DNA from: a virus
DNA: 64,000 nt
Strand: one strand, 5' to 3'
Virus record (IMG/VR): IMGVR_UViG_3300008258_000002
Location: 18,165-82,164 of that record
Shown here piece after piece: positions 11,801-19,976 of the stretch. The notes under the pieces were generated by a model. That model was given only the letters and a program-made list of their open reading frames with translations, made no database searches and had not been told where the DNA came from. Within the stretch, counting starts at the first letter, position 1; the number at the start of each line of letters is the position of its first letter. The position numbers and the translations under genes are program-made.

Positions 11801-14800
11801 CGGCTGAACCTCTAATGCCAAACTGTCTTCTAGCCACTTCTTGAATAGCAAGAGACGAAACATGCGAACCGTTGGATGTGGATGCCCATCGACTAACTAG
11901 GCTTGAAACGGCGGTATACCTAACAGCATCTAAAAATTCTCTATTATCACTGTCTGGAAGAATAAGATTTTTGAAAAGAGTAAATCCGCCTAATCGACCA
12001 TTTTCATTATAGGCATCAAGAATTAGTCGTGCTTCTTCAAGAGTTACCTCTTTAGTAGAATTAATTTTGTCAACGAGTTCCTTCTGTTCTCTATAAAAAT
12101 CATTATTTGTCGTAGCCCATCTCAAGACATTAGCAAATTCTGCTCTAAGGTTTACACCAACTTCTTTTCTTGCATCTAGACTATAAAAAATTACTTCTTG
12201 AAGTTTTTTAGGCTCAGACCAGTCCATGTGTTTAGATAGTCCAGAGAACACCCCCAAATCATCTAATACTCTTACAAACTCTTTGTCGTCAACATCCTTG
12301 AGTTTTTCTGCTAGAGATTTAGCAACATTTGCTTTTAGCCTTTTAGCCAAGTGTTTTTCTGGGTCATTGTTTTGATTTATAGCAATAGCCTCGTCAATTA
12401 TGCCGTTTAGACTTACTCCCAGTACATCTTTAGAAAGTCTTAGCCAAATTGCTAGTTGTGGGTCAGTTACTCTTTCTGAGTCTGGTCTTGTGGTGGGGAG
12501 AGGCGCGTAATTAACTTCGAATGGGCCTCCTTCGCCCAAGCCATCTGCTCCTCCTCCGTCATCTGGGAGAAGTTCTCCGGGACTTTCACTAGATTCAGGT
12601 CGTGGCCCTTTGACGAGTCCTTGGAGTCTGACATCTATTTGCTCCTTTGTTTGAGGTTCGATATCCACATCAATGTATGTTGTGTCATCTAACTTAGTTT
12701 TTCTAATTATAGTCATTTTTGTATTGCGACGCATAATTACTTCATCGTCGCCAACATGTATAGCATTCATACCCTGCGGAGCAAGAATTCTAAAAACAAC
12801 TCTTTCTTTGCCTTGACTTTTTTCGGCTCTAAAATCTAAATAACTTGTTGCGGTGTCTACATCTAGTCCAGAAGACTGGAAACCTCTGTCAAAGTAAGAG
12901 TCCTGAATTTCTATTTGACTTACCAACTCAGGGTCTAGCCAAGCCCCCCTATACAGCACGGTGTTTTGTTTTAATTTAGATTTATTTACAAGCCTATCCA
13001 CGCTTTTTACTTTAGAACTAGCAACCTGACCTTCTCGGAGACCAGCGTTCATCTTTAGAGTTGCTTCATCGTCGCCGACATACCTATCTCTAATGTCTAA
13101 TAAACCTTGATTAACAGCAAGTCCGTTGTTTTTCCCGCCCGGGTCCATACCGTCAGCCATTTCAAAAACTGAACGAATGTAATTTTGGAATACAGAATTT
13201 CTATTTTTTTCAGCGTCGTCTCTGCGTTTTAGGTGTTCATAAATTTCTGGACTTACTTTTGCTACTTCTGGATTTGGAGAACCGTCGTCTTTAAAAAATC
13301 CTATTCCAGTATCACGCTCAAAGTTTTGCCAAACTGCATAATTATCTCTAAACCACTTATTTTCTTCATCTGTAATCCTGTCGGATTCTTCCCTAACTCT
13401 TTTATCTTCTTCTTTATCTAGAACTGGAGTATTTCGTATTGTTTCTCTTCTACGCTTTTCAACTTCAATGTAATAACTCTTGCCCTCTGAGGCACCAAAA
13501 ATAGCAATTTCGCCTCGTTTTTCTCCAGCGTCAAATGCATCATCAAAATCTTTTATCCACTCACTGACATCTAGAAAGACCATTTCTTTCTTGTCAATTA
13601 CATTTCCATTTTCGTCTTTCACCTCAACCATGTCTGTCCAAGTTCCAAGATAAAAACCTTTTTCCATAAGTTTTTCTTGGTTTTTTAAAGCATAAGCACG
13701 AAGAATTTTTGGCCCCTCGATTGGGTCCATAAAGTCTTCTGGAGTAACTAACTGCTCACGCTTTTTTACGCTTCCATCTGGTTGCACAACATCAGCCTCG
13801 TGAGCAACTAAATATCCTTGGTCTGGATTACTTCCATCAACAAAATCAACCGAGTTTCCGCCCCACTGCAATGTGTTGGCAATTATTTCTTCGTAGAAAT
13901 CTTGTCCTTGTTCTAGGTCTTTTGGAATTTCAGTATCACGCTCAATGTCTTCGGTATCTTGGTAGTAGCCAAGTATCTCTCTTTTACCGTCGCTTCTTAC
14001 TCTTTCAAGTCTCCATAAATTGCTTACATCGCCATCCCAGTCTTTAGCACCGTCAAAAGTTTCAATTGGCTTCCCACTTTCAAGAACTTGCTTTCTAACA
14101 TTTTTGGCTTGCTCTTGCTTTTTAGGAGCCATAGATACAGCAATAAATCGGCCACTAGGGTCTGTATAAGAATCGTTTCCCATAGCGACATCTCTGCCCC
14201 CAGCGTAGTATCCGTAAGGATTATAATCCGCTGGTATGTAGCCTCTTTCTTGCTTTTTCCAGCCTTTTATAAATCCTTGCTCTTGTGGTTCATCTAATTC
14301 GGCTTTCTTTTTGCTAGGAGAAAGTTTCTTATCATAGCGAGCAATCAACGCCTGAGCGTCACCCCACCCCTGAGCCACGGCAAATGGCTTATCAACTACC
14401 GTTCCGTCAGCGGAACCTTGGGCAATGTGATAAACGGGTAGGTCTGGATTTATGCTTTTATCAGAATTAGCACCACGAGTACGAGTGATGCTACTCTCTT
14501 TTGGTGCTGAGGCAAGGTTAGGATAGCGAGTTGCTATCCAACCATCAGCGGAACGGAAAACATCAACGCCGTTTTCGCTAGAAACTTTTTCCCAACCAGT
14601 TGGAGCATCTTTTAGTTGTAAAGTGCTTGGGTCCACAATTAAATTTTTAGCAACGCTCTTTGAGCGTGGCTCTGGCAACCCTAAACTGTCTGGAAGAATT
14701 GCTTTTATCGCTTCTACTTGTGAAGCGGGAACGCTAATAACTTTTCCAAAGTAAGGGCTACCTGGAACGCCCTCTAGGTCAAACGAATCTGTTTTTGCGT

Positions 14801-15548
14801 CGTATCCAGCAAATCTGAACAAAGAAGATACTGCGTCAAATAATTTTCCGAGCCATACTCTGGCTCCACCGCCCATCCAAGCAAAGCGACCTCTTCTGTC
14901 GCGGCGCTGAGCCCTAGCCCTGGCGCTTCGTGCTAAAAAAGAGTTCCCCCCAGCGTAAGGGTTTCCAGCGGCGGTCAAGCCGAGGATGATATCCCTTGGT
15001 ACTTGGGTAGCGTTAGTTGCTTCCAACTTTGCTATTAGATACTCACGCTCTACGCTCTCTTCTGGTGTAACAAAAGCAGTAGCGACTAATGGGCGGAACT
15101 CTTCGGCAATTCTAGGGTCTGCCGACATCCACTCAGCACGGGCTTGAGCCAACTCTTCCTCAGAAAAGTCGTTTGGTCTGGTTGATAGGGGGTGTCCTAC
15201 TGGAAGTAGGTCTCTGTGTTCTCCAGCAATCTTTGGCTGTGCGCCAGTAGTTGCCATATTCACAAAGTCTGATAATTCTCTCATTGCGGTAAACGCTCTT
15301 TGAGAGGGGTTGTTGAAATTGGTGACTGTTCTGTTGAGACTTCGCTCTAGAACTTCAAGCATTTCAAATCTTCCAACTCTACGGCTAGGAAGAGTTTTGC
15401 TGTTTGCTGACGCTACTAAAGCAGTACCTTCGATGACAACATTTGTTTTATCTTTCTTCACATAAACAGATGGAAGAGCAGGTCTGTCGGCACCTTCAAT
15501 GATTTTATTTATTTCATCAACAGGGTCAAAGTTTTCGTATTCACTCAT
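5859..15548 (-). CDS. 3229-aa polyprotein-like protein: five ADP-ribosyltransferase-like modules plus C-terminal zincin motif
   Basis: The N-terminus carries GGNSFLAR, QRRDRRGR and MGGG, shared with the giant protein downstream. Five ART-like modules begin with (L/F)xRG: LYRGAWL near residue 864, LYRGVK near 1299, LFRGVK near 1646, LYRGLA near 1896 and LHRGEW near 2344. Modules 2 and 3 have the complete R, STS/TTS and ExE pattern; module 5 looks degenerate. V(N/S)YAP pentapeptides at residues 1012, 1429, 1784, 2135 and 2530 lie between modules. Past 2530 come a charged coiled coil and HELTH at 3048-3052, an HExxH zinc-protease motif. ART domains modify host proteins in T4 Alt-like ejected enzymes. 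The gene is coupled to Dps upstream (TAATG). Self-processing at VNYAP is a hypothesis. Confidence 0.9.
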   Translation of the reverse strand: MSEYENFDPVDEINKIIEGADRPALPSVYVKKDKTNVVIEGTALVASANSKTLPSRRVGRFEMLEVLERSLNRTVTNFNNPSQRAFTAMRELSDFVNMATTGAQPKIAGEHRDLLPVGHPLSTRPNDFSEEELAQARAEWMSADPRIAEEFRPLVATAFVTPEESVEREYLIAKLEATNATQVPRDIILGLTAAGNPYAGGNSFLARSARARAQRRDRRGRFAWMGGGARVWLGKLFDAVSSLFRFAGYDAKTDSFDLEGVPGSPYFGKVISVPASQVEAIKAILPDSLGLPEPRSKSVAKNLIVDPSTLQLKDAPTGWEKVSSENGVDVFRSADGWIATRYPNLASAPKESSITRTRGANSDKSINPDLPVYHIAQGSADGTVVDKPFAVAQGWGDAQALIARYDKKLSPSKKKAELDEPQEQGFIKGWKKQERGYIPADYNPYGYYAGGRDVAMGNDSYTDPSGRFIAVSMAPKKQEQAKNVRKQVLESGKPIETFDGAKDWDGDVSNLWRLERVRSDGKREILGYYQDTEDIERDTEIPKDLEQGQDFYEEIIANTLQWGGNSVDFVDGSNPDQGYLVAHEADVVQPDGSVKKREQLVTPEDFMDPIEGPKILRAYALKNQEKLMEKGFYLGTWTDMVEVKDENGNVIDKKEMVFLDVSEWIKDFDDAFDAGEKRGEIAIFGASEGKSYYIEVEKRRRETIRNTPVLDKEEDKRVREESDRITDEENKWFRDNYAVWQNFERDTGIGFFKDDGSPNPEVAKVSPEIYEHLKRRDDAEKNRNSVFQNYIRSVFEMADGMDPGGKNNGLAVNQGLLDIRDRYVGDDEATLKMNAGLREGQVASSKVKSVDRLVNKSKLKQNTVLYRGAWLDPELVSQIEIQDSYFDRGFQSSGLDVDTATSYLDFRAEKSQGKERVVFRILAPQGMNAIHVGDDEVIMRRNTKMTIIRKTKLDDTTYIDVDIEPQTKEQIDVRLQGLVKGPRPESSESPGELLPDDGGGADGLGEGGPFEVNYAPLPTTRPDSERVTDPQLAIWLRLSKDVLGVSLNGIIDEAIAINQNNDPEKHLAKRLKANVAKSLAEKLKDVDDKEFVRVLDDLGVFSGLSKHMDWSEPKKLQEVIFYSLDARKEVGVNLRAEFANVLRWATTNNDFYREQKELVDKINSTKEVTLEEARLILDAYNENGRLGGFTLFKNLILPDSDNREFLDAVRYTAVSSLVSRWASTSNGSHVSSLAIQEVARRQFGIRGSAEWNNGIGMEIQVKDVADKNRNLIGRFLQAQYDLTQEYFKKKGISKITLYRGVKNFKAHDMPKTTSSTENGISGAVRLRPLSSWSTSEGVAIGFARGEDGRVFRKEFDVKNIFSMPGFGNGCYEEKEMVVLGGVVDSVDIGTYSVLNTRGEGSPVKYPSPEPQAITYESLPNLLPDLGLEVNYAPSRRDSRLLNDAERNEIARHHPTEAIWVSIAEDSTFHKREMPLTLKNSLEFHDREAIRTGQIGTGPMGEGTVELARALKKGVAQNLENKMSSVEASEWAETANLFKDLGIVVNFPNDEESSQYGVVRALISSWAFTSNGDEPLSLAIQELAKKEFGIEKAADWEISPEKQVKVDKILETSENLIRKFLRAQYDLTQEYFKRKGIKKLTLFRGVKKFSNHEIVESTFPNGGKFTATLGLRPLSAWTTSRRIGTIFANRYEQSRLFRKEFDVKDIFCFPGTGFGCLDEREFVVLGGNTKGIDVSSQRDMSPLGGISDAFNFENRAANYQVVFDSDVESPLDQIAESGFRLGEWVNYAPERLIRPERDAVADITSFDPTDEIPNSPKNAGGMTRNTWWAWERGPDGNQFIDYMRQQACRLIGLPVPETEFDKGKGSHFMLQRGWGAPGEKAIKGMVNAIANSRPQPPLYRGLANGYGENASTPELERLRSVREGDTVDMPLASATRSPGVATWYATNRGTDRGPIILKIREGANGVSLSKTNSFYPHDYETVVNGKFRVVGNQTVLTPVWSRDYVNIFDTEDRPAEGIPILRGQVPEDLLNEIREALIKNPKDDLSRFNTDTLKFTNDRNRSKYSIPISVWMLSEPKEIQVIELEQEKVYSIDENKPESKNDQPETYENVEPFFAEKLEANAEKAPLDSPAEGFIVSYAPLNLTGPQKLVSSDVPEPKKYGKDLKKREQLFKKYEEAENKLDRARKEILDKERAARRANGGAYRPLPYKYDMDENGRLVPNPRLIDELGRKYFNLVQDLADSINALRDFDKKFIESKFELSVGGVIPNPPSRTEITSPGDIWQGLKNVRKESLYAIGDWGASETSRQVLASTRGSYVYNKSMKPEFVSRISPLISQSTLKENTQLHRGEWLPENIVDAAEVGDSIYFDNIQELSLLSDVPNKQLLRRNGDQLDKTYYFNKGKKPVVLRLNCPKGMNALYTKNQADESENFSDIDAGRDREDAMVQAVLLRPDVKMKLVSKTEKDGVTYLEFDVEPKTKEEIESNKSGLIKKDGQVVEQIMPQPEDLGALETPEGFILGNDAPIEPDNRLVVNYAPKNKNKGAGLAKEVERRQKLAEAQKKIQGELKEKQEKEKEILKERMEEQKEELAQKIPEIAQMLPSSPQDLLDPNQPLNILGSTDITQEIFNVPGGDDPEKPNSIQILEPNQVWKDLVSTMEALGSAASDDIENQVNEKFAETIKDLNAQKKQVKASRDEAELGLRTLERAAQQLENSAILNNFGANNSPVRQSIIDTALSYINDKYFLKDPNAPDLVWNSDFGAFAQWAVKKRYPNISKDEALTKTLALLTAANSHLIEIAKMPDSAQRDAEVKKVIAKMMLGTYFTQTWESFFDAAHNLNVTNNPNSAAWEAELSEIIGNNPIPDYNQLARNLFNKLEIYEDNKKNYKKAITDFSKKVHDEIIKPKLEELGIVFGHSVTIEPREINYVGKGSLGHDANRNPVFVPNPSIRATGDLTDARGYASILTEAIQTLPYPIALLVKNFIASNDVIFFATDRGNFSYLPKDRSTYSLSGNLSPQDAFMSLGLDGPDEDDSSGRPIPGSGRKRAVSVAAHELTHMMIQALFPELKPAEWAVLARFITQRDANGNLIQNLVNGNLGDTVLSSEITNLTPASLLALLSNEEVSVFAPEISTPYSTQHQKGSKKVGGVRGLNPFLHGEFFSTLTQAMFSGDPTIMYPGNLVSPGDKLRVGFNADGTPKYFTIPDGPIFNAGALPVGIVLSLLMNELAKQKQGIP

Positions 15549-16021
15549 TACTTGAACTCGATTCTGGTTATGACGGTTGAGTCAGCACCAATAGTGGTGC
15601 CTATTTGCCAAACCCACTTAGCGTGTTGGTCAATACGCTCTGCTAGGAAGTTGGCAATTCCTTGTTCATTACAAGCGTTGGCAATATCAAACGCTTTTGT
15701 TAAACACTCTTTAAGGTGGCAATTTATTTCGTATAGATTGCTACTCATTTCAATCGGGTCGCCTGAAACTGGATTTACGCTAACGCAAGTTAGAGAAGCA
15801 AAGTCTTCTAAAGTAAATGGAGCGTCAAACCCAAGTTTGCGAATATTCTCGGCTAACGGGTCAATTGCTGAATCAGCGTCTTCATAAAGTGTTGCGAAGA
15901 AGTCGTGAAACTGAGTGAACTCAGGACCTTTCACATTCCAGTGATAGCCGTGAGCAATGAACTTGTATGTAACCGTATCGGCTAAACATACTGCTAGATG
16001 TTCTGCTAATTTCTGATGCAT
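15548..16021 (-). CDS. Dps-like ferritin
   Basis: A 157-aa protein of usual Dps length. H27, H39, D54 and E58 have the spacing of the four Dps ferroxidase ligands (H-x11-H-x14-D-x3-E), with HGYHWNVKG and LYEDAD in typical context. Dps dodecamers oxidise and store iron and may coat DNA. The stop overlaps the start of the giant ART gene (TAATG), and portal lies 9 bp upstream, so it is expressed with virion genes. It could protect DNA from oxidants or be packaged; a packaged role is inference. Confidence 0.9.
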   Translation of the reverse strand: MHQKLAEHLAVCLADTVTYKFIAHGYHWNVKGPEFTQFHDFFATLYEDADSAIDPLAENIRKLGFDAPFTLEDFASLTCVSVNPVSGDPIEMSSNLYEINCHLKECLTKAFDIANACNEQGIANFLAERIDQHAKWVWQIGTTIGADSTVITRIEFK

Positions 16022-16030
16022 TTTTCTTTC

Positions 16031-17857
16031 TTACTGAGTAGGTTCGGCTAGGCCTGGCGGAGTAGCGTCTGACGGAGCGATAGGCTGTGGCGGTGCGACT
16101 TCTTCTGTCGGTGGAACTGGAGCACTTTCTTCGGTTACTCCTGGCTCTGCTAATCCAGGTGGTGCTTCTTCTGGAGCGGGTGGTGCTTCTCCACCTTCAG
16201 GTGGCGGACCGCCCTGAAGCATTTGGTCTAGACCCGGAACTGCTGGAGTTGGCTGTGCTGCCTGTGCTGAAGCACGGATTTTCTCCATAACATCTGGAGC
16301 AACAACACCAAGCATTGCTTCAGTAAGTTCTGGAGTAATCATTCCCTTTTCAACAAGCAAACGCAACGCAACTTCGGTTGGGCTTGGTGCCTCTGCTTCG
16401 GAGAAACCGTGTGCTCTACGCCAAGTCTCAAACGAAACTGCCATCTTCTCAAAACCGCTGTCCGCATCTGCGGCACGGTCATTGCGAGTAGCAACCTGTG
16501 ATGGGTCATACCAAACAACAATGCGTTCTACTTCTGGCTCGGTAAATCCGTTAGCAAGTAGGTATGGGCGTAGATAGACAACTGTAAGAGCGTCGGCGAT
16601 AAGCAACATCAGTGGCTCAATGTGAGCCTTGTACAAAGCCTCGTCAATTTGAAGTGCGTTTGAATACTTCACATTTGCTAGACCAGTAACGATGTCTTTT
16701 GGAACATCTAGACCCTGAAGAATTCTTTCAAGAACACGGTCAGCACGCTGAGCAAGAGCAGGGTCAAATGAACGCTCAAACTTGAACTGCTTGATTTTAT
16801 CTCCAAGTTCAGCAGGTCCACGAATAATCAACGGAACAACGGCAGACGCTGAATCTTCATCCTTGATAGGAGTTGTCATAGCATCCATAAGTTGGTCTTC
16901 AAATTCGTCTTCCAACTCCTCTGGAGTAGGGCTGTCGTAGATACCGTCGGCATCTGTGTATGGGAAATCTGGGTCTGGGTTAGCAGCAACCGAAAGACCG
17001 TCAGGCAGATAGAGCGCACCAGCGTTCAGACGGGAACGCGCCGTTGCACGGAATGTGCGGTTCAAAAGTAGAAGTTCAGCACACAAGTCTAAAATTCCAC
17101 GCATTGATGAATCGGCTTCTTCGGAAAAGCGTGGGTGTGCTTTCCAAATACGACCAATGAACGCACCTTTCGGCAAAACATAAACGCCCTTTTGAGTTCC
17201 ACCACCAGCGGTCTTTAGTTCTCGTCTAGGACTGATAACAACATTTGCTCTGCTATCAACTGTGATTTCATCAACGGAACGAATATCCCAAGACTCTGGA
17301 GTTCCATCTGAAGGGCGTTGAGGAATTTGACTTAGGTAGCACTCACCAGTTACTTGGAGATTTAGTGCTGCGTCTTTTAGCAGACCAGCCTGACCGCCAT
17401 ACGCTGAATCAAGTCTTGCTAGAGCACGCTCAGCGGCAGCGACAATACGCTGGTCAAAGGCTTCAACATTTCTAATTGGACTTGGGCTTTCAGCGGGATT
17501 AGAAACTACTGCTGGATAAAGACGAATACGAGAAACAACGCTAGCAACAAGATTGAAAGCGTATTTGATTTCACCAATTGCGTCGTAGTATTCCCACGCT
17601 TCTGATTGCCAAGCAGACGACGCTGCTGCCCTACGATTTTTGAATTGCTCGGCTTCGGACTTGTCGCCAATTTTTAGTTGAGCAGCCGCAGCGGTCAATG
17701 CTCTAGGTGCGTTGTAAGGGGCAGACGGGGCAGCGTTAGGAACTGGTTTTAGAAAAACAGAGTTAGCAGGGAGAGTATTCGCTACTGGATTAGAAGCACG
17801 AATACCACGCTGTGGAGTATTTGTTGCGGGTGATTTATCACGCCTGAAAACGCCCAA
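16031..17857 (-). CDS. Phage portal protein
   Basis: 608 aa. The N-terminal region contains EYYDAIGEIKYAFNLVASVV, and the central part has QGLDVPKDIVTGLANVKYSN followed by a YKAHIEPL helix, both typical of actinophage portals that form the dodecameric vertex ring for DNA passage. The last 90 residues are rich in Pro, Ala and Glu and probably disordered. It follows the terminase module and precedes Dps and the giant proteins, the usual head-gene position. No separate MuF or capsid protease gene is visible next to it. Confidence 0.88.
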   Translation of the reverse strand: MGVFRRDKSPATNTPQRGIRASNPVANTLPANSVFLKPVPNAAPSAPYNAPRALTAAAAQLKIGDKSEAEQFKNRRAAASSAWQSEAWEYYDAIGEIKYAFNLVASVVSRIRLYPAVVSNPAESPSPIRNVEAFDQRIVAAAERALARLDSAYGGQAGLLKDAALNLQVTGECYLSQIPQRPSDGTPESWDIRSVDEITVDSRANVVISPRRELKTAGGGTQKGVYVLPKGAFIGRIWKAHPRFSEEADSSMRGILDLCAELLLLNRTFRATARSRLNAGALYLPDGLSVAANPDPDFPYTDADGIYDSPTPEELEDEFEDQLMDAMTTPIKDEDSASAVVPLIIRGPAELGDKIKQFKFERSFDPALAQRADRVLERILQGLDVPKDIVTGLANVKYSNALQIDEALYKAHIEPLMLLIADALTVVYLRPYLLANGFTEPEVERIVVWYDPSQVATRNDRAADADSGFEKMAVSFETWRRAHGFSEAEAPSPTEVALRLLVEKGMITPELTEAMLGVVAPDVMEKIRASAQAAQPTPAVPGLDQMLQGGPPPEGGEAPPAPEEAPPGLAEPGVTEESAPVPPTEEVAPPQPIAPSDATPPGLAEPTQ

Positions 17858-17870
17858 GTTGTGTTCTCCT

Positions 17871-18161
17871 TTAGTCGTCTAGACGCTTGGAAATGAGTGC
17901 GGCAACTGCTGATAATGCAAAAGGTAGAGCAACGATAGCAGTTGCCACAGGAACTATTGTATAGCAAATTGCGAAAGCCGATGAAATCCAAATGCTCAAA
18001 CACCAATAACAAGTAATCAAATAACCTAGCCAAGTATGTGGTGGAAACTTTTTCCAAATCGCTTCTCGCAAACGCTCAAAGATTTGGTCTTCAATAATTA
18101 GTCTGCTAATTCTGAAAACGGCAAGGGCAATAAGAATAAAAGTAAATGGGTCAATAAACAT
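17871..18161 (-). CDS. DUF1360-like small membrane protein, 96 aa
   Basis: The start MFIDPF at 18161 overlaps the previous stop (TAATG) and follows AAAGGA. There are hydrophobic segments near residues 4-20, 45-62 and 65-85, with a CYWCLSIW motif. The pattern FRISRLIIEDQIFERLR resembles the DUF1360 family found in actinophages and Bacillus. The function is unknown; its place just before portal suggests a head-module accessory. Confidence 0.75.
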   Translation of the reverse strand: MFIDPFTFILIALAVFRISRLIIEDQIFERLREAIWKKFPPHTWLGYLITCYWCLSIWISSAFAICYTIVPVATAIVALPFALSAVAALISKRLDD

Positions 18162-18538
18162 TAGAACTGGTCCTTTACGGAGTGAAGTGTGCGATACGGA
18201 TTCCAACTCTTGAGCCTAGACCCGCATCCACAGTTGCTGTCTTTTTGAAACGCTATGAGTTTTCCGCTTATGGTTTTTGCTCTGGACACCTGCTCTTGTT
18301 TGTCCGCTTTGTAAAATTCTGATAAACGCTCTTGGAAAATAATTTGAGCACCTGTTGGTGAATCTTGAGCGACCCAAATCGTTAGACCTTTTTCATCTTC
18401 AATAATTACTATACGAGTAATGTCTCGGTAAAAAACGCCCTTTGGATTTCCCTGAGCCTCAATTGAAAACACATCGTCTGAATAATCGGTTGGAGCAACG
18501 CTTAGGTGAGACGGAAAGATGTCGTGAATTATTTTCAT
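18161..18538 (-). CDS. Hypothetical protein with CGCG-RLKSW tail, 125 aa
   Basis: The first 90 residues look like a mixed alpha/beta domain; the C-terminus has CGCGSRLKSWNPY, a short Cys motif I associate with small actinophage head-region proteins. It is coupled by TAATG overlaps to the genes on both sides. No enzymatic motif was seen. Confidence 0.7.
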   Translation of the reverse strand: MKIIHDIFPSHLSVAPTDYSDDVFSIEAQGNPKGVFYRDITRIVIIEDEKGLTIWVAQDSPTGAQIIFQERLSEFYKADKQEQVSRAKTISGKLIAFQKDSNCGCGSRLKSWNPYRTLHSVKDQF

Positions 18539-19062
18539 TACTTACCCAATCTACGAGCAATGGCTCGGTTTGTAATTCCCGCTGCTCTCGCAATCTCGGC
18601 AATCTTGACATTGTTATTGTATAACTCCCGAACTATTGCCGTCATCTCTTCGTTTGCTATTGCAAAGGGCGTTGATGAATTCATACCACTTCTATAATAA
18701 CGAGCAAGGGGGGCTAGTTCTCGCAAACGCTTCTGTGTTTCTTGTGTAATACCGGGGGACTTAGGGCGTTTGAGTTGATAGCCTTTTACGGGTTTTGGCA
18801 TAGGAGCGTCGGCGAACCCGCCCCAAGGAGATGGAACTGGTTTGTTTGTGGCAAAGGCTGGGTTAGCCTGTGTTGTCCAATACTGAACAGTGGAGCGTTG
18901 TTGCGTTGGCGTAAACGCATTTCCTATTGCTTGTAGCGACCAACCCGCATCAAAAAGTTGCTTGGCTCGGTAGTACTTTGCTTTTTTCGTAAGGGCGTTG
19001 ATGAAATCAACTTCGTCTTGGCCGAGTTGATAGTTTCTAGCGTATTCTCTGTCTTTACTCAT
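18538..19062 (-). CDS. Double helix-turn-helix protein (regulator or small-terminase candidate)
   Basis: 174 aa. There is an HTH-like segment near residues 35-60 (LFDAGWSLQAIGNAF) and a second at the C-terminus (IAEIARAAGITNRAIARRLG), joined by a Pro-rich linker. The arrangement resembles the 210-aa protein at 22815-23447. It opens the head operon and lies next to a 900-bp region with phased GACTTAT repeats that it might bind. Small terminase or transcription regulator are both possible; the sequence does not decide. Confidence 0.7.
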   Translation of the reverse strand: MSKDREYARNYQLGQDEVDFINALTKKAKYYRAKQLFDAGWSLQAIGNAFTPTQQRSTVQYWTTQANPAFATNKPVPSPWGGFADAPMPKPVKGYQLKRPKSPGITQETQKRLRELAPLARYYRSGMNSSTPFAIANEEMTAIVRELYNNNVKIAEIARAAGITNRAIARRLGK

Positions 19063-19293
19063 AATGTATTGAGTTTAGCACTGTGTATTGGAAGCGATTT
19101 TTTTGGAAAATCCGGGAGCGGCCCTTATGCGATAAAAACTTATTACTGACGGAGAAAAAAGATACATTAGTGTTTTTTGCCTTTGGTGGGTGAGACGGCT
19201 ACGGTTACTGGCGAGCACATCGAAATTTGTTTCGAGAAGCGGCCAAAAATGCCGAAAAAAATGCCGTTTTTATGCCGATTTTAGCGACCAAAC

Positions 19294-19426
19294 AGCCTAT
19301 TTATGACTTATTTATGACTTATTTGACATATGTGAGCACTTGTGATGACTTATTTGTTCTTAGAAGAAGCAATGTAAGACTTATCTAGGACTTATCTAGG
19401 CTCTACATAGCCTATCTAAGACTTAT
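19294..19426 (+). repeat. Phased GACTTAT/AGCCTAT array
   Basis: GACTTAT begins at 19305, 19316, 19347, 19378, 19389 and 19420: spacings 11, 31, 31, 11 and 31 bp. AGCCTAT occurs exactly 11 bp before two of them (19294 and 19409). Spacings near one and three helical turns suggest a protein-binding array. Confidence 0.75.
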
Positions 19427-19430
19427 TAGT

Positions 19431-19475
19431 AGGCTAAGAAAAGCCTATGAGTAGGCTATCTTAGGCACTTAGGTT
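19431..19475. repeat. Cluster of AGGCT/AGCCT inverted repeats
   Basis: Consecutive short dyads (AGGCT...AGCCT, AGCCTAT...AGGCT) directly follow the GACTTAT array and could extend the same binding region. Confidence 0.5.
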
Positions 19476-19907
19476 AGCCTGACCTAACTAAATGCCTCAA
19501 AACAGGGCTTAGATGGTGGGAGTTGGCATACCGACCTGCCGACAAGCCCAGACGAGCAGTACAAATACAATTCATAAGAACTGGCTGACCGCATTATCAT
19601 TCGGGAGCAAGTACGGAGAAAAGCGGGCTTGCTATACCAGTTATTACATAAGATGCTATGTTTCTAAGGACACACGGGCTCAGATGGGGCAAAAAGAAAA
19701 GGAAAATCTGGTAACCCAGGGGAGAAACCCTATGTTGTTTGTGTGTGTGTCGGTGTGTGAGCAGCCGTGTATCTGGGGCGGACTGGGCGACACCCGTGTA
19801 TATGCGACTAAGTAAATAACTGGGAACGGCAAGGAAATCTGGGAATAAATAGCCTATCCGTATGGTTATAGATAGAGTAGTGATAGAAAGTAATCTATCT
19901 AAACCAC

Positions 19908-19936
19908 TTGACAAATAGTTATCTGTTTGTAATAAT
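19908..19936 (+). promoter_or_regulatory. Sigma-A type promoter of the phosphatase gene
   Basis: TTGACA, a 17-bp spacer, then AATAAT (or 16 bp and TAATAA), 41 bp before the ATG. A GAAAGGAG ribosome binding site follows. Confidence 0.75.
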
Positions 19937-19976
19937 AGTGGTATCACTTATAAACAAACGAAAGGAGTGATTACAA

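Larger units (their letters stand above)
19063..19976. other. 914-bp non-coding region between head operon and phosphatase
   Basis: No convincing gene. It holds three ATGCCG copies near 19248-19277, a phased GACTTAT array, inverted AGGCT/AGCCT repeats at 19431-19475, a C/G-rich stretch at 19690-19800 and the phosphatase promoter. A packaging, replication or operator site is possible. Confidence 0.6.

Noticed and set aside
5648-14297. Plus-strand frames inside the giant gene
   Set aside because: Shadows of the long minus-strand coding sequence; no start signals.
19513-19815. 100-residue plus-strand frame
   Set aside because: No ribosome site or family motif, in a region with repeats; more likely non-coding.
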